Shown one piece after another: positions 16,466 to 22,429 of a stretch of 24,323 nucleotides of DNA. The notes under the pieces were generated by a model that saw only the letters and a program-made list of their open reading frames with translations, did no database searches and had not been told where the DNA came from. The position numbers and the translations under genes are program-made. Each line of letters begins with the position of its first letter. Positions within the stretch are counted from its first letter, which is position 1. The stretch is from JBGTLW01 sp041743835 (lineage in GTDB: Bacteria; Planctomycetota; Phycisphaerae; Phycisphaerales; Phycisphaeraceae), in assembly GCA_041743835.1 (NCBI GenBank), contig JBGTLW010000124.1, positions 1 through 24,323 on the forward strand, read 5' to 3'.

Positions 16466-16735
16466 TCACTTGGCAGCGGGCATGGAGTCGATCTTCACGC
16501 GGACCTGGCCGCTGGTGAGCGTCGCGTCGATATCGCCGACCTTCTTGTCGATGGACGTGAGCTTTTCGATCATCGTCTGCTGGCGGTCGCCGGAGCTGCT
16601 TGCCCCCTGAGCGTGTGCCTGGTGCGCGAGGTCCACCGCCGGGGCAGAGCCTGTGGTCCAGGCTGTCCAGAGGTTGAGGGTGAGCAGCACAGCGATGAGG
16701 GTGAGGATGGTGTTGAGGTAACGCAGTGAACGCAT
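16466..16735 (-). CDS. Small membrane-anchored protein, first gene of the pilus operon
   Basis: 89 residues. ATG 16735 has AAGGAG 7 nt upstream, the best start in the region, so it is likely a real gene. A basic N-terminus (MRSLRYLN) precedes a hydrophobic helix about 9-27 (TILTLIAVLLTLNLW), which is an anchor or an uncleaved signal. Residues about 50-80 (TMIEKLTSIDKKVGDIDATL) have heptad-like hydrophobic spacing suggesting a short coiled coil. I do not recognise the family. Its place as the first gene of the run argues for an accessory role in the pilus inner-membrane complex; that is inference only. Confidence 0.78.
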   Translation of the reverse strand: MRSLRYLNTILTLIAVLLTLNLWTAWTTGSAPAVDLAHQAHAQGASSSGDRQQTMIEKLTSIDKKVGDIDATLTSGQVRVKIDSMPAAK

Positions 16736-16774
16736 GATTGGTCTCCTTGCCGCGAGTGTGACCCGGACTCGAAG

Positions 16775-16846
16775 GTTCCGGTGTTTAGTTCCGGGGGTAT
16801 AGTTCCGGGGGTAATAGTTCCGGGGGTTTAGTTCCGGGGGGGGCTA
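16775..16846. repeat. Five tandem GTTCCGGGGGTwwTA repeats upstream of the pilus operon
   Basis: Units begin at 16775, 16788, 16802, 16817 and 16831 and are 13, 14, 15, 14 and 16 nt long. The shared core is GTTCCGG followed by a G-run and TA-rich end; the first unit is the most degenerate and the last has eight Gs. The array lies 40-110 nt upstream of the first gene of the pilus run. Regularly spaced short direct repeats in such a place often bind a regulator, but slippage in a G-rich leader could also make them. Confidence 0.75.
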
Positions 16847-17026
16847 TGCGTTCTCTTCGGCGCTTTGGGCTGGCGGGGTAAGTGGGTCAGCGATAAACCG
16901 CGGCAGACCCCAGGAAAATGGGACCAGAGAGACGGGCTGTAGCGGTTATCGGGCGGGGGTGGGTCGTTCGGGGGGCAGTGGGTGAGAAGTGAGTCTGCGT
17001 GCCCATCCTGCGTTTTTCGATCTAAC

Positions 17027-17230
17027 CCGAATCATTCAGGATGAACCGCAGAGGCACAGAGGCACAGAGCAAGTCATTGTGAAACAGTGATTTAGGATAT
17101 TTTTGACCATGGCCCGGCCTTGGTGATCAGCGCGCGCTGTTGATGCGTCAAACCAATGAAAAATGATGTAAGTATTTTATCCAGAAGTATTTCTCTGTGC
17201 CTCTGTGCCTCTGTGGTGAATCATCCGGGC
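17027..17230. mobile_element. MITE-like element with long terminal inverted repeats
   Basis: A perfect 21-bp inverted repeat links 17049-17069 (starting CAGAGGCACAGAGG) and 17193-17213 (ending GCCTCTGTGCCTCTG). Imperfect matching continues outward on both sides (CCCGAATCATTCAGGATGA left; TGAATCATCCGGG right). The centre is about 120 bp, richer in A+T than the surroundings, and has no coding potential I can see. Similar AGAGGCACAGAG arms are common in intergenic repeats of many bacteria. No transposase is present; it would be moved in trans if mobile. Exact ends are uncertain. Confidence 0.6.
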
Positions 17231-17258
17231 TAAACCGTGGAGTTCGCGAACCCGATCG

Positions 17259-17277
17259 GTTATAATACCGTTATAAC
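17259..17277 (+). promoter_or_regulatory. Putative promoter and operator of the toxin-antitoxin pair
   Basis: A perfect TATAAT at 17261-17266 is 27 nt before the antitoxin ATG. It lies inside two GTTATAA(C) half-sites (17259-17265 and 17270-17277), each nearly self-complementary and one helical turn apart. No good -35 is seen. From the family, AbrB-type antitoxins repress their own promoters by binding such AT-rich palindromes, so this is a plausible operator. Confidence 0.5.
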
Positions 17278-17292
17278 GCTGGAGACTTAGCC

Positions 17293-17517
17293 ATGATCAA
17301 AAAGCTCGTCAAAGTCGGCAACAGCCACGCGCTGATCTTCGACCGCACCACCATGGAGATGATGGGCCTGCGCGAGGGGGACGAGGTGCAGGTGACCGCG
17401 GACGGATCGGGCATTCGCGTGGTGCCAGCCCACATCGGGCTTGGTGAAGATCGCGTCAAAGAACACAGCGGCGCGATCCGTGAGAAGTACGGCGAAGCCC
17501 TCAAACGCCTGGCCTGA
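17293..17517 (+). CDS. AbrB/MazE-type (SpoVT-AbrB) antitoxin
   Basis: 74 residues. ATG 17293 has GGAG about 8 nt upstream. The N-terminal 45 residues are a swapped-hairpin AbrB domain: KKLVKVGNSHALIFD, then LREGDEVQVTADGSGIRVVP. The remaining acidic-basic tail (about 46-74) would be the flexible part that wraps the toxin. From the family, it binds DNA as a dimer, represses its own promoter and neutralises the toxin. The toxin gene starts 6 nt after its stop. Pairing of an AbrB-type antitoxin with a Doc-type toxin, rather than Phd, is known in many genomes but is not the P1 arrangement. Confidence 0.92.
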   Translation: MIKKLVKVGNSHALIFDRTTMEMMGLREGDEVQVTADGSGIRVVPAHIGLGEDRVKEHSGAIREKYGEALKRLA

Positions 17518-17523
17518 TGTGTC

Positions 17524-17922
17524 ATGGAAGAGATCCGATTCCTCGACATCCAGGATGTGCTGCAGCTCCAAGAAGAGACGATCGCCATTGAAGGCGGGTT
17601 GGCTGGGGTGCGCGACCGTGGCCTGCTCGACTCAGCCTTAGCCATGCCGCGCGCTCAATTCGGCGGGTCGTACCTGCACGACGACCTGTTTGAAATGGCG
17701 GCCGCCTACCTCTTCCATATCGCGAGCAACCACCCATTCCACGATGGGAACAAGCGGGCCGCAATCATGACTGCGCTGGTTTTTCTGCGCGAGAACGGCC
17801 ACGAATGCACCGCGACCAACGATGAGTTGGAGGCGGTCACCCTCACCGTCGCGCGGGGCGAGGCCGACAAGCCGACGCTGGCGGTGTTCTTCCGCGAGCA
17901 CACCGCACCGCGAAGCGAGTAA
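17524..17922 (+). CDS. Doc-type (death-on-curing, Fic superfamily) toxin
   Basis: 132 residues, normal for Doc. The N-terminal family pattern GGLAGVRDRGLLDSALAMP (24-42) is present. The active loop HPFHDGNKR at 70-78 keeps His70, Phe72, Asp74, Asn76, Lys77 and Arg78. P1 Doc has Ala where this has Gly75; Lys77 is Doc-like, whereas classical Fic AMP transferases have Gly there. From the family, Doc phosphorylates elongation factor Tu and halts translation. All key residues are present, so it looks active. It forms an operon with the antitoxin, 6 nt upstream, with no strong ribosome-binding site of its own, suggesting coupling. Confidence 0.93.
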   Translation: MEEIRFLDIQDVLQLQEETIAIEGGLAGVRDRGLLDSALAMPRAQFGGSYLHDDLFEMAAAYLFHIASNHPFHDGNKRAAIMTALVFLRENGHECTATNDELEAVTLTVARGEADKPTLAVFFREHTAPRSE

Positions 17923-17949
17923 GCGCGGGCCGGGCCGAACCAGCCAATG

Positions 17950-17981
17950 AAAAACGGCCAGGGCGGTGAGGCCCTGACCGT
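17950..17981 (-). terminator. Intrinsic terminator of the pilin gene
   Basis: On the minus strand ACGGTCAGGGC pairs with GCCCTGGCCGT (11 bp, one G-U) around a 6-nt loop and runs into TTTTC. It starts 29 nt after the pilin stop codon. The plus strand has no T-run after the stem, so it would serve the toxin gene (stop at 17922) poorly. Confidence 0.82.
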
Positions 17982-18010
17982 CGTGGGGTTGTGTCGTGTG
18001 TGCTGTTGCC

Positions 18011-18538
18011 TTACGGGGCCACGGCTGCGGCGACGAAGTCGAGGCTGGTGGCCAGGTCGCCGACCTCATCAATCAGACCCGCGGCGACGGCCTTGGCAGC
18101 GGTGGGGACGGTGGCCTTGATGCGGCCGCTCTGGTTGTTGTAAACCCAGCCCACATCCGCGCCCGCGGCAGGCACGTTGCCGTTGGCATCGGTGGACTGC
18201 GTGACGGTGGACGTGTTGGAGAACGGGTTCACAGGGGGCTTCTGCAGGTACGGCCCATAGGTGATGCCGGTGGTCGCGGCCGCGCCGGAGACGTCGGTCG
18301 TGGTGGTCATCTGGTCCCAGTTGGTGCCGAGGCTGGGGTAATCGCCGTTGTGCTGGACCTGGTACAGCTCAAGCTGCGAACGGATCGTCTGGAGCTGCGA
18401 CACAAGGCTCGAGCCCTTGGCCGTCTCCGACGCGCTGGTGAACTGCGGGATGACGATCGCGGCCAAAATGCCGAGGATCACCACCACGATCAGGATTTCG
18501 ACGAGCGTAAAGCCCTTCTTCATCGTACGCTTGGACAT
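18011..18538 (-). CDS. GspG-like / type IV major pilin
   Basis: 175 residues from ATG 18538, with AAGGAG 8 nt upstream; a second ATG at 18523 (MKKG) has none. Class III signal: MSKRTMKKG9 then F10-TLVEI, with Glu at mature position 5, then the classic hydrophobic alpha-1 helix (about 10-33). The helix continues through SASETAKGSSLVSQLQTIRSQ. GYLQ/PPxNPF-like text (PYLQKPPVNPF) matches the GspG major pseudopilin. There are no cysteines, so no disulphide-bonded D-region. From the family, it is the main fibre subunit. It has its own terminator and leader, about 1.3 kb from the operon that would assemble it, and is probably transcribed separately at a high level. Confidence 0.94.
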   Translation of the reverse strand: MSKRTMKKGFTLVEILIVVVILGILAAIVIPQFTSASETAKGSSLVSQLQTIRSQLELYQVQHNGDYPSLGTNWDQMTTTTDVSGAAATTGITYGPYLQKPPVNPFSNTSTVTQSTDANGNVPAAGADVGWVYNNQSGRIKATVPTAAKAVAAGLIDEVGDLATSLDFVAAAVAP

Positions 18539-18583
18539 AGCACAATCTCCTTCTCAACGGTTATTCAACCGAACGTTTGGATA

Positions 18584-18603
18584 CCCCCGGAAACGCCCGG
18601 GGG
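18584..18603 (-). promoter_or_regulatory. GC hairpin in the pilin leader
   Basis: CCCCCGG (18584-18590) and CCGGGGG (18597-18603) form a 7-bp stem with a 6-nt loop, about 46 nt upstream of the pilin ATG. On the minus strand no T-run follows. It may stabilise the 5' end of an abundant mRNA; that is inference. Confidence 0.45.
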
Positions 18604-18607
18604 CTTC

Positions 18608-18667
18608 GGGTCAACATGACCCATGACGATACAAGGGTCGAACGCCGACCCGCTCTTAACTTGTTAA
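18608..18667. promoter_or_regulatory. Three neighbouring palindromes upstream of the pilin gene
   Basis: GGGTCA-ACA-TGACCC (18608-18622), GGGTCG-AACGC-CGACCC (18635-18651) and TTAAC-TT-GTTAA (18656-18667) lie side by side, 70-130 nt from the pilin start. The first two share GGGTC half-sites, as expected for two sites of one dimeric regulator; the third is AT-rich. No regulator family is assigned. Confidence 0.5.
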
Positions 18668-18917
18668 CACGCCACGCGGCGGGTCCACCCATCACATCGT
18701 CCACCCGGCCCGGCGACTTAATCACCGGGAAAAAATCCCGTCGCCAAGGCGGGTGGCCCATGCGAAGACCATCCATCAGACGATTCGCACCGCCTATGTG
18801 CAAGCCTCAGCCAGTGGTTTCGCAATCAGAACACCCACACAAAAGCCCCCAGCCCGCATAAACCCGACCGTCGCGCCATAACGAAGCCAACCAACAGGTG
18901 TCATGACCCCCAAGAAG

Positions 18918-18938
18918 CCCACGGACTCCGTCCGTGGG
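18918..18938 (-). terminator. Possible terminator after the Nudix gene
   Basis: CCCACGGAC and GTCCGTGGG form a perfect 9-bp stem with a 3-nt loop, 39 nt after the Nudix stop. On the minus strand CTTCTTG follows, only moderately T-rich, so termination would be weak. Confidence 0.45.
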
Positions 18939-18976
18939 TCTCCGCAACAATACATCGTGCAGTTCAAGACCCCGGC

Positions 18977-19459
18977 TCACGAATGAATCTGATGCTGCAA
19001 ATGCGCCACCACCCGGTCAAACAGCAGCCTGCCCTCCAGGAAGCTTAAGCGGGCACGTGTCGCGCGGGTGTCGCCCCAGGCCGCGGCCGTGATCTCTTTC
19101 GGGCAGGTCACCACCTCAGCCCCATTGACCCAGCCCAGATAATACGTCACCGCCTTGCGGACGCGCTTGCCGGACTTGCGCTTGGTGTAGAGGTAGCTCT
19201 CCGCGAAGCCCGGCGAATCCAGCCGATGGGTCAGACGGAGGCCCGTTTCCTCCCGCAGCTCACGCACCGCCGCGTCGATCGGCAACTCACCCTTGTCGGC
19301 ATGGCCTTTGGGAAAACCCCAATGACCCGCCTTGTGCTGCACCAGCAGAAACTGGAGCTGACCCCCCACCTCGCGGATCGGGACAATCCCGAACGACACA
19401 TCCACGGGCACCTCGTCCGCGGTCGCAAGTCTGGATTGGCTCGTGTCCTGTGCGTACAT
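18977..19459 (-). CDS. Nudix hydrolase, diadenosine tetraphosphate (Ap4A) hydrolase-like
   Basis: 160 residues from ATG 19459, with no strong ribosome-binding site. The Nudix box is exact: G52, then E58 after five residues, then R66-E67 after seven, E70-E71, G73 and L74. The preceding WGFPKGH (47-53) with the KxGHWGFPKG context is typical of the asymmetric Ap4A hydrolase branch. A basic loop (YTKRKSGKRVRKAV, 91-104) may contact phosphates. From the family, it cleaves Ap4A or related nucleotides in the cytosol using Mg2+ bound by the box glutamates. It stands alone between the pilin and lepA. Substrate is inferred from family resemblance only; other (di)nucleoside polyphosphates or mRNA caps are possible. 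Confidence 0.92.
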   Translation of the reverse strand: MYAQDTSQSRLATADEVPVDVSFGIVPIREVGGQLQFLLVQHKAGHWGFPKGHADKGELPIDAAVRELREETGLRLTHRLDSPGFAESYLYTKRKSGKRVRKAVTYYLGWVNGAEVVTCPKEITAAAWGDTRATRARLSFLEGRLLFDRVVAHLQHQIHS

Positions 19460-19604
19460 AAGGCGGGAACTCTATCACATCGTGCGCAGCGTGCGAGTCA
19501 CACCAACGATGCTCTTCTATCGGTAATTTATAGCCCCCGAACTGAGTCCGAGCGTACCCAACCCATAAAAACCAATTTCTAACACCGCCGAGACCCAAAG
19601 AGCT

Positions 19605-19664
19605 GCGCACGCAAGCAAGCGGTTGCCTTCACCGAGCCGCGCACGTAAGTAAGCGGTTGCGTTC
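19605..19664. repeat. Two direct copies of a 26-nt repeat after lepA
   Basis: Copies at 19605-19630 and 19639-19664 share GCGCACGyAAGyAAGCGG then TTGCsTTC, with three mismatches and a 34-nt period. The second copy stops exactly at the lepA stop codon. On the minus strand it reads CCGCTTrCTTrCGTGCGC. Its form suggests a dispersed intergenic repeat; copy number elsewhere cannot be seen here. Confidence 0.65.
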
Positions 19665-21467
19665 TTACTCGCCGGTATCCAGCACCGCCATGAACGCTTC
19701 CTGCGGGATGTCCACGGTGCCGATGCGCTTCATGCGGTCTTTGCCTTTTTTCTGCTTTTCGAGCAGCTTGCGCTTGCGCGACACGTCGCCGCCGTAGCAC
19801 TTGGCGGTGACGTTCTTCCCGACGCTCTTGATCGTCTCGCGGGCGATGATCTTGCCACCGATCGCCGCCTGAAGCGGGATCTCGAAGAGGTGCTTGGAGA
19901 TCTGCTCCTTGAGCTTCTTAAGCAGCACCCGGCCGCGGAACTCCGCCTTGTCGCGGTGGACGATGACCGACAGGGCATCGACCCTGGCCCCGTTGACCAG
20001 GATGTCCATCTTCACCAGCTCGTCGTGGTGGAACCCGGTGACGTGGTAATCCATCGTCCCGTAGCCGGAGGTAATGGACTTGAGCTTGTCGAAGAAGTCG
20101 TAAATGATCTCCGCCAGGGGCAGCTCGTAGTCCAGAATCTGCCGGTCATCCGCGAGGAACTTCTGCAACTTATAGGTGCCCCGTCGTTGCTCGCAAAGCC
20201 GCATGATGTCGCCGATGCACCGCGTCGGGGTGATGATCTCCGCAGCGACCATCGGCTCGCGTATCTGCTTGATCCGCGACGGGTCGGGCAAATCCGAGGG
20301 GTTGGTGATGTGATACACCTCGCCGCTGCGCTCCTCGATCTCATACGTCACCGTCGGCGCGGTCTGGATCAGCGACACGTCGGATTCACGCTCCAGCCGC
20401 TCCTGGATGATGTCCATGTGGAGCATCCCCAGGAACCCGCACCGGAACCCCGAGCCCAGCGCTTCCGAATTCGTCGGCTCAAACGTGAAGCTCGCATCAT
20501 TGACGTGCAGCCGGGCGATTGCATCCCGCAGTTCATCAAACTGTGTATCCCCCGACGGGTAGAAATCGCAGAAGACCATCGGCATGGGCTCTTGGTAGCC
20601 GGGCAGCGGCGCGTCGGCGGGCGCGAGGTCGCGGGTGATCGTGTCGCCGATGTTCACATCCTCCAGCGTCTTGATCGCTGCCACCATATAACCCACATCA
20701 CCAGCCTCGAAAGGCTCATCCGTCGCGGTCATCTTCGGGCGGAACTTGCCCAGCTCCGTAATCGTGAATGTTCGGCCGGTGCCCATCATCAGCACGCGGT
20801 CGCCGACCTTCAGCGTGCCGTTGATGAGCCTGAAATACACCACCACGCCGCGGTAATCGTCGTACTTCGCATCAAAAATCAAAGCCTGCGTCTTCGCAGC
20901 AATATTGCCCTTGGGCGGCGGGCAACGCTCGCAGATCGCATCCAGCAATTCAGCGACGCCCTGCCCGGTCTTCGCGGACGTGAGGATGCACTCGTCGGCC
21001 GGCAACCCGAGCACATCCTCGACCTGCTGGGCGATCTCCAGCGGGCGTGCGCCCGGGAGGTCGATCTTGTTCAGGACAGGAATGATCTCCAGATTCGCAT
21101 CCACAGCCTTGTATAGGTTGGCGACCGTCTGGGCCTCGACGCCCTGGGCCGCATCGACGACCAGGATCGCCGCCTCGCAGGCCGCGAGCGCCCGGCTGAC
21201 CTCGTAGTGGAAGTCCACGTGGCCTGGCGTGTCGATGAAGTTGAGCTCGTATTCCTCGCCCTTGTACATGTGGACGACGGACACAGCACTGGCCTTGATC
21301 GTGATGCCCCGCTCGCGCTCCAGGTCCATGTCATCGAGCGTCTGCTCACGCCGATTGCGTTCGTCCATCGCGCCGGTGCCCTGCAACATGCGGTCGGCCA
21401 GGGTGGACTTGCCGTGGTCGATGTGCGCGATGATGCAGAAGTTTCGGATGTGCGGCTGGATGCTCAT
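19665..21467 (-). CDS. lepA: Elongation factor 4 (LepA), back-translocating translational GTPase
   Basis: 600 residues, full length for LepA. GTPase motifs: G1 AHIDHGKST (14-22), G2 RGITI (53-57), G3 DTPGH (79-83), G4 NKID (133-136). The C-terminal LepA-specific domain is complete, ending in GGDVSRKRKLLEKQKKGKDR and DIPQEAFMAVL. From the family, it binds ribosomes and reverses or restarts stalled translocation, with a role in ribosome assembly. ATG 21467 has no good Shine-Dalgarno sequence but is the conserved start (IRNFCIIAHIDHG). A TATAAT box lies about 110 nt upstream. No lepB or signal-peptidase neighbour is present, unlike in enterobacteria. Confidence 0.98.
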   Translation of the reverse strand: MSIQPHIRNFCIIAHIDHGKSTLADRMLQGTGAMDERNRREQTLDDMDLERERGITIKASAVSVVHMYKGEEYELNFIDTPGHVDFHYEVSRALAACEAAILVVDAAQGVEAQTVANLYKAVDANLEIIPVLNKIDLPGARPLEIAQQVEDVLGLPADECILTSAKTGQGVAELLDAICERCPPPKGNIAAKTQALIFDAKYDDYRGVVVYFRLINGTLKVGDRVLMMGTGRTFTITELGKFRPKMTATDEPFEAGDVGYMVAAIKTLEDVNIGDTITRDLAPADAPLPGYQEPMPMVFCDFYPSGDTQFDELRDAIARLHVNDASFTFEPTNSEALGSGFRCGFLGMLHMDIIQERLERESDVSLIQTAPTVTYEIEERSGEVYHITNPSDLPDPSRIKQIREPMVAAEIITPTRCIGDIMRLCEQRRGTYKLQKFLADDRQILDYELPLAEIIYDFFDKLKSITSGYGTMDYHVTGFHHDELVKMDILVNGARVDALSVIVHRDKAEFRGRVLLKKLKEQISKHLFEIPLQAAIGGKIIARETIKSVGKNVTAKCYGGDVSRKRKLLEKQKKGKDRMKRIGTVDIPQEAFMAVLDTGE

Positions 21468-21661
21468 CGTATTGCAGGCTGGGTAAGTCCGGGGTATCGG
21501 GGCCGGGGGCGCCGGCGTGTTCCGGGGTTGGCCGGGGGGGGTGCAGGGGGTTATTTCCGGGGGGGGCTTAGCCCCGCATTATAGGGATCATCGGGTCAGC
21601 CCGTGGTGACGGCGATTGCGCCAGCCGCCGCGCCACGCCGGGCAGGTTAATTGACGACGGC
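21468..21661. other. G/C-run-rich leader of lepA
   Basis: 194 bp without a gene. It contains long G-runs on the plus strand, a stretch TTATTTCCGGGGGGGGCT (21550 onward) closely resembling the last unit of the tandem repeat at 16831, and the palindrome GGGGC-TTA-GCCCC at 21563-21575. The lepA promoter candidate is listed separately. Confidence 0.6.
21578..21583 (-). promoter_or_regulatory. Putative -10 box for lepA
   Basis: Perfect TATAAT on the minus strand (CCCTATAATGCGG), rare in such GC-rich sequence, about 110 nt before the lepA start. No convincing -35 at 16-18 bp. The palindrome GGGGCTAAGCCCC lies 2 nt downstream, so it would be at the very 5' end of the transcript. Confidence 0.45.
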
Positions 21662-22405
21662 TCAGCGGACGCGCTTGGCGATCAGGATCAGCGTGTTCCC
21701 GCCCAGCAGCACCGCGTTGGAGTTGGCTTGGTCCGCGAAGTACTTCTCCCGCCCGCGCTTCCCCGAGCACAGCGTCGCAAGCTGGATCAACGCCACCAAC
21801 GGCCAGCACAGCAACTGCTTGGGCTTGAACTTGTCCTTCTCGATCCGCTGCACCTCCATGCCGTTGGCCTCAAGGAAAAACCGCAACTCGGTGTACGTCA
21901 GCGGGCTGACGTGCAGCATGGCCGGGTTCCCATCAAACTCACGCTTGAACCGCTCCCCGCTGACCGCGCGCTCCGAGCAGCCGTGCATCACGAACTTGAG
22001 CCGCTGCTCGATGTTCGCGTAGTTGGGGATGCTCAGCACCAGCAGCCCGCCGACCTTGAGCACCCGCGCAAACTCGCGGAACGCGTGGTACGGGTTCTCC
22101 GCGTGCTCCGGGCCTTCGATAAAGCACGCGATGTCGAAGCTCTCATCCTCGAACGGGAAGCGCTCGCGCATGTCGCCGGGCACGATCGGCACAGGGTCCC
22201 CGACGAAGTGCTCGGGCATGATGTCGCACCCCACCACATCAAACCCCATCTTGTGCAGCCGGTACGACAACGCGCCGGAACCCGCGGGCAGGTCGAGCAG
22301 CTTGCCGCGCGGCATGTCTGCCAGCAGTTGCGCGATCTTGACGTGGATCTCCGGCCGGGAGAACGAGGGGAATTGACGGCCTTCAACGGTGATCTGGTCA
22401 CGCAT
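21662..22405 (-). CDS. Class I SAM-dependent methyltransferase
   Basis: 247 residues from ATG 22405; the nearest upstream purine motif is CCCCGGAAC. Motif I is LLDLPAGSGALSYRL (36-50), with acidic D61 after the second strand (FDVVGCDIM), then GDMRERFPFEDESFDIACFIEGPEH around 77-101 and FARVLKVGGLLVLSIPN at 112-128, the standard Methyltransf_11 pattern. The C-terminal part (about 195-220, QLLCWPLVALIQLATLC) is hydrophobic and may lie along or in the membrane. From the family, it uses S-adenosylmethionine; the acceptor is unknown. It begins 24 nt after the glycosyltransferase-like gene, so a role in methylating a surface glycan or lipid is plausible. Confidence 0.92.
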   Translation of the reverse strand: MRDQITVEGRQFPSFSRPEIHVKIAQLLADMPRGKLLDLPAGSGALSYRLHKMGFDVVGCDIMPEHFVGDPVPIVPGDMRERFPFEDESFDIACFIEGPEHAENPYHAFREFARVLKVGGLLVLSIPNYANIEQRLKFVMHGCSERAVSGERFKREFDGNPAMLHVSPLTYTELRFFLEANGMEVQRIEKDKFKPKQLLCWPLVALIQLATLCSGKRGREKYFADQANSNAVLLGGNTLILIAKRVR

Positions 22406-22429
22406 GGGGTGTTCCGGGGGCTGTCGGGT

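Larger units (their letters stand above)
16736..17292. other. Intergenic region between pilus operon and toxin-antitoxin pair
   Basis: 557 bp without a convincing gene. From left to right: the 5' leader of the small membrane-protein gene, five tandem GTTCCGGGGG-type repeats (16775-16846), a stretch of about 180 bp with no feature I can name, the MITE-like inverted-repeat element (about 17027-17230), and the toxin-antitoxin promoter. The pilus operon promoter should lie here, but no convincing minus-strand -35/-10 pair was found. Confidence 0.7.
18539..18976. other. Intergenic region between pilin and Nudix genes
   Basis: 438 bp with no credible gene. Pilin side: a palindrome-rich 5' leader (18567-18667, described separately). 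Middle: a bulged hairpin 18712-18745 (GGCGA...CGGGA-AAAAA-TCCCG-TCGCC) with no obvious role. Nudix side: a 9-bp hairpin 18918-18938 that may end the Nudix transcript. Nothing else is recognised, and no clear -35/-10 pair for the pilin gene was found. Confidence 0.65.

Noticed and set aside
16775..16846. Tandem repeats as a CRISPR array
   Set aside because: Units are 13-16 nt with no spacers and no cas genes.
19527..19532. TATAAA as the Nudix -10 box
   Set aside because: No -35 at a proper distance, and the match occurs in one of the few AT-rich patches, so chance is likely.
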